The position numbers and the translations under genes were made by a program. This document shows, one piece after another, positions 1 through 7,004 of a stretch of DNA of 64,000 bases (positions are counted from its first letter, which is position 1; each line of letters starts with the position of its first letter). The stretch covers positions 3,162,001 through 3,226,000 of the forward strand of contig NZ_CP017580.1 of assembly GCF_001806325.1 (NCBI RefSeq). The letters are read 5' to 3'. The notes under the pieces are model-generated. The model did not search any database. It was given only the letters and a program-made list of their open reading frames with translations, and had not been told where the DNA came from. The DNA is from Curtobacterium sp. BH-2-1-1. Its GTDB lineage: Bacteria; Actinomycetota; Actinomycetes; Actinomycetales; Microbacteriaceae.

Positions 1-202
1 AGGACGTCGATCGGCTGCGACGCACGTCCCGTTCGTGGCCGTCTGCGCACTGGTCTCCGCCTGCGCTGCTTCGGTGACCTCCGCGAAGGAGAACGGGCTT
101 CTCGCCGCTGGCCTCGACGCACTGACAGCCGGCCTCGGAGTGGTCGGCGTCCTCACCGTGGTCCTCGGGGTGACCACCCATCGAGATCGGATCGGCAGAT
201 GA
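1..202 (+). CDS. C-terminal end of a membrane protein, probably ABC permease (5' end outside window)
   Basis: The frame open from base 2 to the TGA at 200-202 encodes about 66 residues. They include two hydrophobic stretches (VPFVAVCALVSACAAS and a Gly/Val/Leu-rich stretch near the end) followed by a basic tail, HRDRIGR. That is how a polytopic permease typically ends. The stop overlaps the ATG of the ABC ATPase at 199 (ATGA), so the two are translationally coupled. This arrangement suggests it is the membrane subunit served by that ATPase. The family cannot be named from this fragment. Confidence 0.6.
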   Translation, partial: GRRSAATHVPFVAVCALVSACAASVTSAKENGLLAAGLDALTAGLGVVGVLTVVLGVTTHRDRIGR

Positions 203-849
203 CTCCTGAACCGTATGTCCGCGTCGCGGAGCTCGAGTACGGCCTCGGACCGCGAACGCTGTGGGGCGGAGTCGCGTTTGACGTCGGACCTGGCTGTTCC
301 CTCGCGCTGCGCGGCGCCTCGGGCTCGGGGAAGAGCACCCTCCTCCACTGTCTCGCCGGTATCGACCGGGGGTACAGCGGATCCGCCGTCGTCCTGGGAA
401 TGTCGCTCGCAGACGCATCGGAGCGGGTGCGACGGCGTCTTCGTCGGAGTGACGTCGGTTGCGTCGTGCAGGACCACGCCGTGGTGCCCGAATGGACGGT
501 CGAGGCGAACCTGCGCGTGCTCCAGCTGCCGGGCGTCGGGCGGGCCGAGCTCGACGCGCGGATCGGCCACGCGTTGCTGGCCGTCGGGCTCGGGGACCGA
601 CGGAGAGCAAGGGCGGGACTGCTCAGTGGTGGTGAGCAGCAGCGGGTCGCGGTGGCTCGTGTGCTCGTGCAGCGGCCGCGGGTGGTGTTGGCGGACGAGC
701 CGACGGCGTCGCTGGATCGGGAGAGCGCGGCGCGGGTGCGGGCGGGGCTCGACGTGCTTCGGGCCTCGGGGAGTGCGGTGGTGGTGGCGACGCATGATGC
801 GGAGCTCGTGGAGTGGGCGGGCGATGCAATCGAGTTGGACCCGCGGTGA
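199..849 (+). CDS. ABC transporter ATP-binding protein (MacB/LolD-like)
   Basis: This 216-aa protein is a single nucleotide-binding domain. It has Walker A (GASGSGKST, near residues 39-47), a Q-loop, the signature LLSGGEQQR, Walker B (VVLADEPTA) and the switch His in VVVATHDAE. Length and motifs match the LolD/MacB class that powers export or lipoprotein-type permeases. It overlaps its neighbours on both sides (ATGA upstream, GTGA downstream), so it is the middle gene of a three-gene membrane operon. The substrate cannot be inferred. Bacteriocin-resistance or peptide export would be typical for this class. Confidence 0.9.
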   Translation: MTPEPYVRVAELEYGLGPRTLWGGVAFDVGPGCSLALRGASGSGKSTLLHCLAGIDRGYSGSAVVLGMSLADASERVRRRLRRSDVGCVVQDHAVVPEWTVEANLRVLQLPGVGRAELDARIGHALLAVGLGDRRRARAGLLSGGEQQRVAVARVLVQRPRVVLADEPTASLDRESAARVRAGLDVLRASGSAVVVATHDAELVEWAGDAIELDPR

Positions 850-1343
850 CGTTCCGGAGTCCGGCTCCGCGCAGCATCGTGTTCTCCGTGCTCTCCTTCT
901 GCGCACCGATCGTCGTCGCGGCGACGGCGGGAGCCGCCGTGACGGGCTTCGACGGCACCTCGATCGTCGTGCTCGTGCTGCTGGTCGGCGGCGTGGGAGT
1001 CGCCATCTGCGGAGCGAGGCGGACCGCGGCGTTCGTCTCCGTCAGCGAGCACGACGTGACTCTCGGGCTCGCGCCGTTCTGGTGGACTCGACTCCCGCTC
1101 CGCGCGGTGCGTGGGGTGACGCTGGTGAACGTCGACGCGTGCGCGGCGTGGGCGGGTATCGGCATCAAGGGGCGCCAGCGTACTCGGCCCGGACGGCTCT
1201 ACTCCGTGGGCGGTGCGCACGGCGTGGCGATCATCATGGACGACGGGCGACGCGTCACGGTGGCATTTCCTCGGCGTGAGACCGCTCTGCGTGTGGTCGA
1301 GGCCATCGATGCCATGAGGAGCGCCGTCCGGTTGCAGTCGTGA
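846..1343 (+). CDS. small two-TM membrane protein of the ABC operon, PH-like tail
   Basis: The start is the GTG at 846-848, which overlaps the ATPase stop (GTGA); the open frame continues further upstream without support. The 165-aa product has two hydrophobic helices near its N-terminus (about residues 8-32 and 38-58). A soluble, beta-rich region follows (SVSEHDVTLGL... GGAHGVAIIMDDG... VTVAFPRRETALRVVEAI), reminiscent of bacterial PH-like domains that follow TM pairs. No catalytic motif is visible. Tight coupling to the ATPase suggests an accessory role in the same transporter. Family assignment is uncertain. Confidence 0.7.
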   Translation: MTFRSPAPRSIVFSVLSFCAPIVVAATAGAAVTGFDGTSIVVLVLLVGGVGVAICGARRTAAFVSVSEHDVTLGLAPFWWTRLPLRAVRGVTLVNVDACAAWAGIGIKGRQRTRPGRLYSVGGAHGVAIIMDDGRRVTVAFPRRETALRVVEAIDAMRSAVRLQS

Positions 1344-1403
1344 CGTCGTCCGTCAACCGTCGGCCGTCGGCCGTTCGCCCCAGCCGATCTGTTCGTCCGG
1401 CAG

Positions 1404-1853
1404 TTGCTCGCCGCGTCGGCGGCTGTGGTCGACGAACTCCTCCGACGCGGAATCGTTCGGACATGGAACTCGCCGCTCGGCGACCTCGACGGATGGATCG
1501 CATTCCGCGCGTCCGGAGGCGGGCTCGCGTCCAACTCCGAGAAGGGCTACGACCTCTCGTGGAACGATGGCGAGCGCGTTCAGGTCAAGGGCCGCCTCGT
1601 CGACCGCGCTGATCGACGCCTACAACCGTTCTCGGCGTTCCGGTCGTGGGCCTTCGACATCGCGGTGTTCGTGCTTTCCTGTGTGCGGACCTACGACATC
1701 ATCTGGGCACGGGAGCGCATTCACTTCGAGCCGGAGCAGTTCGCGAGGCGCGTCGAGCACGCCAACCCTCGGCAGTGCTCGTCCGACGCATCGCGTCCGA
1801 GGGCCGGGACGTGTCGCATGCTGGCGTTGGACAGCCCGGACGAGCCTGGCTGA
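1404..1853 (+). CDS. restriction-like/DUF6998-type hypothetical, possibly 5'-truncated
   Basis: The open frame begins straight after the preceding stop (1341-1343), but no ATG or GTG precedes the recognisable part, so the TTG at 1404 is a best guess. The product reads LGDLDGWIAFRASGGG... NSEKGYDLSW...GERVQVKGRLV...PFSAFRSWAFDIAVFVL. The D...QVK pattern resembles small PD-(D/E)XK-like proteins of unknown role. The C-terminus (after about residue 110) is low-complexity and may be frameshifted. It is convergent with the truncated helicase at 1867. The gene may be eroding, as it sits at the edge of the accessory region. Confidence 0.45.
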   Translation: MLAASAAVVDELLRRGIVRTWNSPLGDLDGWIAFRASGGGLASNSEKGYDLSWNDGERVQVKGRLVDRADRRLQPFSAFRSWAFDIAVFVLSCVRTYDIIWARERIHFEPEQFARRVEHANPRQCSSDASRPRAGTCRMLALDSPDEPG

Positions 1854-1866
1854 GATCACGAAGCGC

Positions 1867-3522
1867 TCAGCGACCGCTCCCCGCCCCGTTCCGGACCCCG
1901 ACCCACAGCCCGTCCCGCGCCCGCGTCATCCCCACGTACAACTCCCTCCGGCCGCGCTCTCGCCGCTCCCGATCCGTCTCGGACGGCTCACCCGTCACCG
2001 GATCCAGCAGCCGACGGTCGACGTGCGCCAACAGCACCTGCTTGAACTCGAGCCCCTTCGCCCGCTTCACGGTGCCGACCCGTACGGCGTCGGACGTCCT
2101 GCCGGAGTACTCGTCGAGCATGATCACGGGGATGCCGGCATCCCGCAGGACGCCCCGGACGTCGTCCGCGTGCCGCTTCGTCGCGGTGAGGATCCCCACG
2201 TCACCGTGCCCCGTCCCGATCAGCCGGAGCACCTCGCTCAGCCGCGCGATCATCGAGCGGTCGTGCTCGGCCCGGCTCGAGAACCGGTGGAACGCCGGCG
2301 TGGGACCGGAGCGCGAGACGTCGGACACTGCATCGCCGACACCGTCCACGCCCTCGATGTCGACGAACTGGTCGTCCGCCACCATCTCCTTCGCGAACTC
2401 GAGGATCGCCGCCGTGTTGCGGTGGTTCACGTCGAGCACGACACCGCGTCCGGAGAGGCTGATGCCGACCTCGCCGAGCGTGTAGCCGCCCGGGTAGATC
2501 GTCTGCTGGCCGTCCCCGATGAGCGTCAGCCCGTCGGCTCGGTCCCCGACGAGGTGGTGCATAAGCGAGACCATCGCGCACGACAGGTCCTGCGCCTCGT
2601 CGACGATCACCGCGTCGTACCGCTCGAGCGGCACCGCCGCGACTGCATCGCGCGCGAGCAGGACGATGTCCTCCCAGTCGTGCGCGCGCCGCTCGCGCAG
2701 GCCGCGCGAGTACGCCTCGTAGAGGTCCCACACCGCCTGCCGCGTCTCCACGGGCAGCGCGTGCTTGCGCCCGACGCGCGCCAGGTCGGCGTACTCGTCG
2801 AAGCGCGTCAGGCCGCGCCCCTTGATGACGTGCTTGATCTCGTCCTCCCAGTAGGAGCGCGAGAAACGCGAGGACCGCAGTGGACTGGAGGCGCGGATCG
2901 CGTTCCAGGCGTCGTCGAACGCGAGTCGCGCCTCCCGTCCGGGCGTGCGGAACGCGATCCCGCGTTCCTTCAGCAGGCGCGTGGCGAACGCGTGGACGCC
3001 CATGAAGTCGACGCGACCGACCATGTCGGGCGCGAGGCGCTCGAGGAGTGACTCGAGGACTCGCGGCAACGTCTTGATGTAGGTGGTGAAGAGGACGCGG
3101 CCGCCGGTCGAGCGTGCAAGGTAGGCGGCGCGGTGGAGGCCGACGACGGTCTTGCCTGTGCCGGCGGCGCCGCGGATGCGTGCCGGGCCGTTGAAGCTGC
3201 GGCGGACGAGCTTCGCTTGGGCGGGGTCGAGGAAGGCCATCCAGTCCTCGATGGGCGCTTCGAGGACGCCGTCGAGGAGCTGGTCCGTAAGCTCGTCGTC
3301 GAGGGTGATGATCGTTGGGTCGGGTTCGCGGGGGAGGACGGCAGCAGGGACGACGATCTGCGGCGGGGTCGCTGCCTCCTCGCCGATCACGGGGAAGTGG
3401 GTGAGCATCGCGGCGAGGACCTCGTCGACGCGTGATGCCGAGAGCCGGGCGCCGCGCTTCGTGATGTGGCCGACGAGGTCGTGCGCGCCGATGACGTCGA
3501 CGGACGCTATGCGGGCGTGCAT
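1867..3522 (-). CDS. UvrD/Rep superfamily I helicase lacking most of its NERD domain
   Basis: The 551-aa protein has the full SF1A motif set: Walker A GAAGTGKT (about residue 118), DEAQD, GDGQQTIY, VNHRN, RAKGLEF and YVGMTRARDGL. It should be a 3'-5' DNA helicase or translocase. The first 60 residues (VDVIGAHDLVGHI...LSASRVDEVLAAMLTHFP) match the end of a NERD nuclease-related domain. The same frame stays coding-like for 28 codons before the ATG (GEVHAVAALAGQKR) but has no start codon before a stop at 3601-3603. The upstream neighbour (3604) begins right there. I infer a NERD-helicase whose 5' part was lost when the TIR-like gene was joined here. It may still be translated from 3522, or may be a decaying gene. 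Confidence 0.75.
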   Translation of the reverse strand: MHARIASVDVIGAHDLVGHITKRGARLSASRVDEVLAAMLTHFPVIGEEAATPPQIVVPAAVLPREPDPTIITLDDELTDQLLDGVLEAPIEDWMAFLDPAQAKLVRRSFNGPARIRGAAGTGKTVVGLHRAAYLARSTGGRVLFTTYIKTLPRVLESLLERLAPDMVGRVDFMGVHAFATRLLKERGIAFRTPGREARLAFDDAWNAIRASSPLRSSRFSRSYWEDEIKHVIKGRGLTRFDEYADLARVGRKHALPVETRQAVWDLYEAYSRGLRERRAHDWEDIVLLARDAVAAVPLERYDAVIVDEAQDLSCAMVSLMHHLVGDRADGLTLIGDGQQTIYPGGYTLGEVGISLSGRGVVLDVNHRNTAAILEFAKEMVADDQFVDIEGVDGVGDAVSDVSRSGPTPAFHRFSSRAEHDRSMIARLSEVLRLIGTGHGDVGILTATKRHADDVRGVLRDAGIPVIMLDEYSGRTSDAVRVGTVKRAKGLEFKQVLLAHVDRRLLDPVTGEPSETDRERRERGRRELYVGMTRARDGLWVGVRNGAGSGR

Positions 3523-3603
3523 GCGCTTCTGTCCGGCGAGGGCTGCGACGGCGTGGACCTCGCCCGGCGCGAGACCAATAGGTCGGCGAGGCGGGCACTT
3601 GGG

Positions 3604-4608
3604 TCACCCTTGAATCAGACCAGCAGCGACCAGTTCAGTGCGGAGCGCATCTTTCCAGTTCAGGCCCGGGTACTCGACGTAGCTGAGCCCAGCCAAGTCG
3701 GAGGGCCGCTCCACATCAGCATCGACCACGACGACGTTCTTGCGGCCGATCTTGCCGATGAAGTAGCCCAGTTCGAGGACTACGTTCTGACGTGCACGCG
3801 GATTCGGTTCGGTACCCGCTTGGTGATTCCCGATGGTTTGACCCACATCGTCAGGCGTGAGCAGAACGATCACGAAAGAAGTGGCGTCTCCGTAGGTCTC
3901 GAACTTCTCGATGATCGTCTGCCCGCGGCCGGCTTCCTCCGCAAGCGAAGTAGGCATGATGCCCGTGTGCTTATGAACGAAGATTCGGATCGAGTTCAGC
4001 GCTGCATCGTCGTGGCCGTGAACGATGAAGATCGAATCTGGCTGCTCAGCCGCATCTGCAGGCGAGAGGGTTTCTAAGGGAGTCGACTCGGCCGCGGGCG
4101 AGGGGTTTGCCGACGGAGTCGACTCGGTTACGACCCATGGCAGCACCGGGTCAGGCCTCGGATCCCGGTCACGCCACTGAGCAAAACGTGCCCGGGCTTC
4201 CCACTCCTCGTCTTCCTCGTCGAAGGCGGAGGTGTCCCGCCAAGCAGCGGGGATTTCCGATTGATCCCGCGATTGCAGGTAGTCCTTGAAGAGCTTCCTG
4301 GTCCGGGTCGGCGCGTGCTCCTGCACCCACGTCACTAAGTCCGGCATGGAATCGGCGAAGAGTTCCATTCGGCCCGCTTCGCCTGACTCGTCTTCCACAG
4401 CTTCGGAGGCGAAAAGCTGGCCGACCACCTCGATCGCAGCATCCGGGTAGTCGTCATCCCCGAAGCCCAGGGAGCGGTACAGCCGCGGGTGACGGCTGAT
4501 GATATCGCTTGTCCCGGTCTCGCGACCTAGCGCACGCCAGTTCGAGTCGTTCCAGTTGTCGGCCGCGTAAGCAGCAATAGCGTTCTGCAGGGGGTCCACA
4601 CGAGCCAT
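3604..4608 (-). CDS. TIR-like domain (CAP12/Pycsar-effector type) nucleotide-binding protein
   Basis: The 334-aa start is the ATG at 4608; longer versions of the frame are not coding-like. Residues 1-185 form an acidic region of no recognised family. Residues 191-334 are the predicted nucleotide-binding TIR-like domain (PF10137 type): SIFIVHGHDD, AEEAGRGQTIIEKFE (E234 is the likely NAD-cleaving Glu), FVIVLLTPDDVG, RARQNVVLELGYFIGK. Known members degrade NAD or act as effectors of cyclic-nucleotide anti-phage systems. No cyclase gene is adjacent, so a stand-alone defence protein is more likely than Pycsar or CBASS. Base composition is lower in GC than the core genes, consistent with transfer. 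Confidence 0.8.
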   Translation of the reverse strand: MARVDPLQNAIAAYAADNWNDSNWRALGRETGTSDIISRHPRLYRSLGFGDDDYPDAAIEVVGQLFASEAVEDESGEAGRMELFADSMPDLVTWVQEHAPTRTRKLFKDYLQSRDQSEIPAAWRDTSAFDEEDEEWEARARFAQWRDRDPRPDPVLPWVVTESTPSANPSPAAESTPLETLSPADAAEQPDSIFIVHGHDDAALNSIRIFVHKHTGIMPTSLAEEAGRGQTIIEKFETYGDATSFVIVLLTPDDVGQTIGNHQAGTEPNPRARQNVVLELGYFIGKIGRKNVVVVDADVERPSDLAGLSYVEYPGLNWKDALRTELVAAGLIQG

Positions 4609-4614
4609 GCTCAG

Positions 4615-4620
4615 AGTATA
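4615..4620 (-). promoter_or_regulatory. -10 box (TATACT) of the TIR-like gene, leaderless pattern
   Basis: On the minus strand TATACT lies exactly 6 nt before the ATG at 4608, the spacing of leaderless actinobacterial transcripts. No Shine-Dalgarno is present. The -35 region (TGCGAT at 17 nt) is weak. Confidence 0.5.
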
Positions 4621-4750
4621 TGAGGTGGCCGCTAGCGATCGCATATGAGCAGGTGTGCATGCGCGGCCTTTGGAGGACTGTCGCGGTGCGTTCCGTGATC
4701 TCGGAGCGAGCCGCGCGCTGCTCGGCGGCGTGGTTCGACACCTGCTCTCG

Positions 4751-4794
4751 TTCCTCGGGAAGTGGACGAGAGTTCCTCGGGAAGTGTACGAGAG
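4751..4794 (+). repeat. tandem 22-bp direct repeat (two copies, one mismatch)
   Basis: Two adjoining 22-bp units (4751-4772 and 4773-4794) begin TTCCTCGGGAAGTG and end ACGAGAG, differing at one base. They lie between the divergent TIR-like gene and the McrB-like remnant. No gene covers 4621-4955. The repeat could be a duplicated binding site or slippage product. Confidence 0.7.
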
Positions 4795-4955
4795 CGGTAC
4801 GGATCTCATTCATCTCCTGTTCGGGGGAGTTGCGGCATGGCGCACGAATCTGCGGCGGAGAGGCGTCGCCGCGCGCCGGTCGGGAAATTACCGTGATGCC
4901 CTAGCATCTGGAACGTGAGGACCCCTCCCGAAGGTCCGCAGATCAGGAGCATCCC

Positions 4956-5717
4956 GTGTCAGTCCAACAACTGCAGGACGAGCGACTGCTAACGGGGCTG
5001 CGCTTCCTCGTCGAGCACCCCGAGCCGTTTCGTCGGCGAGCCCTGTGGGAAGCCGTCGTCGCTGACATCCCCGACCGGCGCCGAGGCGACATTCGTCGCG
5101 TCACGGCCTGAGCCCCGTGGACGGAACGCTTTCTGGTTCGGCACCTCGATGCTCGGCCGCGCGGGCCTACTGCAGAAGGCCGGTGACGGCCGCTGGAAGA
5201 TCACAGGGACGAGCCGTCGCGCAGTAGCAGGATCCCGATCCGACGGAGTTCCGGAAGGAAGCCGCTCGATCCACGCGTGCGACGACAAAGACGCTGATGG
5301 CCGATCGCGCAGCTCGACTTGGTGTCGCGATCCTTCCACCGGACTCAGGCGCGGAGCGGGTCCGCGAAGCGTCCGAACGATTCCGAGAGCGTGGTCTCGT
5401 CGGCTGGAATCTGTCGAGCGGACGTCAGTGCCGAGCTCATCCGTTGCTTCGTCAATCGCGAGGAAGTCGCGGGTGAAGCCTTCATCGACAAGCTCCGCGA
5501 GCAGTTCGTGGATGCGACTGATGATGCGCGACTGCTCATGGCAGAGCTGGTCGCGTGGCAACTCCTCCCGTTGCAGACTCCGGGCGAGCGGAGAAAGCGC
5601 GAAAGCGTGGAAGTCCTGCTGAGCCTCATGCGCGAGCCGGTCGTCATCCCGCCCGAAGTCGACCAGGTATTCCGCTCGGGATCGTTCAATCCCGGCCAGG
5701 GGACGGCGCGGAGAGTT
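4956..5717 (+). pseudogene. McrB-like N-terminal remnant with at least three frameshifts
   Basis: Translation would start at the GTG at 4956 with a good AGGAG 6 nt upstream, giving DERLLTGLRFLVEHPEPF...LWEAVVADIP. The frame then breaks at a CCCC run (5069-5072) and ends at 5109. Coding sense continues in frame +1 (GRNAFWFGTSMLGRAGLL...GDGRWKITG). From about 5225 it is in frame +2 (DPDPTEFRKEAARS...ERFRERGLVGWNL). From about 5425 it is in the first frame again (SAELIRCFVN...FIDKLREQF...ARLLMAELVAWQLLPL...FNPGQGT). The last segment resembles the region before the AAA domain of McrB-type restriction NTPases. Homology stops near 5717 and no Walker motifs follow, so the gene is both frameshifted and truncated. 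The McrB assignment rests on pattern memory only. Confidence 0.6.
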
Positions 5718-6058
5718 TACAACGCACTCTCGATCCGAATTGTTCCTTTTAACGAGACGCATGTCACTGCCGCCCTGACTCGGGCTGACGGCGATCCAGA
5801 TTCTGTAGCGCACTGGGTTGTTCAGAGAGATGTTCACTGCCACCTCCGGTTGAGCAGCGCATGGGCACAGGATCTCGACACCTGTGGCTTTGGGCTCCGC
5901 TTGACCGCAGGACCGCTCCACCTTCGCTTACGGTTCCGCGTGCGACGGATCAGGAGCGATAACTCCCGTCGAGTCCATGGAAACAGTGTTAAGCAGCCGC
6001 AGTGAGAAGACGGTTGAATCCATCGGTCGGCGCTCAGCTGACGTTATGAGCCGGGACG
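5718..6058. other. 341-bp gap with no supported gene
   Basis: The stretch follows the point where the McrB-like remnant loses coding sense and ends at the stop of the DUF3883 gene. Open frames on both strands here look like shadows: no known motif, no ribosome site, biased composition. It is probably scrambled island DNA. Confidence 0.5.
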
Positions 6059-6976
6059 TCACTGCGACTCGCGAATTGACGTCGCCTCGGCGGCTAAATA
6101 AGTCAGGGCGGGAAGCGTGACCCGCATTTCGGTGCCCGGTAGCCAAGGCCTCCAGCAGGCGGTCGGTGGGTGAAAACGTGCGCTCTCTTCCCATCGGAAC
6201 ATCCCCGCCTCCTTGGGAGCGATTCGTTCGATATCGACGGCCATCAACACCCAAAGACCGGCGACATCGGCGCCGGTGATTGTGTCCGACATTAGAATTG
6301 AGGATCGAAACTCCACCTGGAGAAGCTTCCACTCATCGTGATTATGGCACGCAACGTCGTATTCGTTACGTGACAAGTGAAACTCTCCGCGAGTCTTAGA
6401 AGTGCACCCCTTGATCTCCCAAAAGCGGGTGTCGCCTTGGTCGCATGCAATATCGTATCCAGCAAAACCAGCTGAATCGGCGACCAGCGTAGGCATACGA
6501 TGCTCAATCCGGAGGGCTTCCATTGCGACCAACTCCGCAGCGCGCCCAATCCCTAGCTCCCGCGCGCGATCTCCTTCGGTTTGAAGCCGGCGATAAGCGC
6601 CAATCAGAATCAGATCGAGATGCGGCTCCATCCAGGATAGCTGTCGGAGGTCTGCATGGGGAATTAGCTCGCGACTCACAGTCACGCCCCGTACAGCCGC
6701 CCACAACCAACTAGGTGGTTCTGCTTCAATCAGAATGGCAGCGAGTTGTAGCAGGGTGCCTTTGTCTGCCCGCTTGCCAACAGAAGCAAGCTTTGAGCTG
6801 GGGATAAACTCCCCAGCTTCCATCACAAGATTACTTCTCAACAGGTGCATGGCGACAGGGTGATGACTAATTGCGCTGGAGAGGAAAGCACTGGCTTCAC
6901 TCGCGCGCCGAACCCAGTCGGCCCTGTCGATGATCCTGGAATAGCGCAGAGACGACAGAAGCAGAAACGCACTCAT
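6059..6976 (-). CDS. DUF3883 (NO VEIN C-terminal) domain protein, candidate nuclease
   Basis: The 305-aa protein starts at the ATG at 6976; a GTG at 7000, 4 nt after the helicase stop, is an alternative. The N-terminal 130 residues are helical with no known motif. The C-terminal half carries the DUF3883 signature: GRAAELVAMEAL (E149), GYDI (D175), FWEIKG (E187 and K189), then LSRNEYDVA. E...D...ExK is the residue order of PD-(D/E)XK nucleases, so DNA cleavage is a reasonable inference. It is the last gene of the four-gene operon facing the methyltransferase and is much less GC-rich than the core genome. It would be the natural effector if this is a restriction system. Confidence 0.75.
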   Translation of the reverse strand: MSAFLLLSSLRYSRIIDRADWVRRASEASAFLSSAISHHPVAMHLLRSNLVMEAGEFIPSSKLASVGKRADKGTLLQLAAILIEAEPPSWLWAAVRGVTVSRELIPHADLRQLSWMEPHLDLILIGAYRRLQTEGDRARELGIGRAAELVAMEALRIEHRMPTLVADSAGFAGYDIACDQGDTRFWEIKGCTSKTRGEFHLSRNEYDVACHNHDEWKLLQVEFRSSILMSDTITGADVAGLWVLMAVDIERIAPKEAGMFRWEESARFHPPTACWRPWLPGTEMRVTLPALTYLAAEATSIRESQ

Positions 6977-7004
6977 CGTGGCGCCGTGTGTCGGCAGCAC
7001 TAGC

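Noticed and set aside
4989..5921. 310-codon minus-strand frame over the McrB-like relic
   Set aside because: No motif, and it is the complement of better coding segments on the plus strand.
5319..6005. 228-codon plus-strand frame as an intact gene
   Set aside because: The coding sense covers only its middle, no start fits, and the earlier part of the same protein lies in other frames. It is part of the relic.
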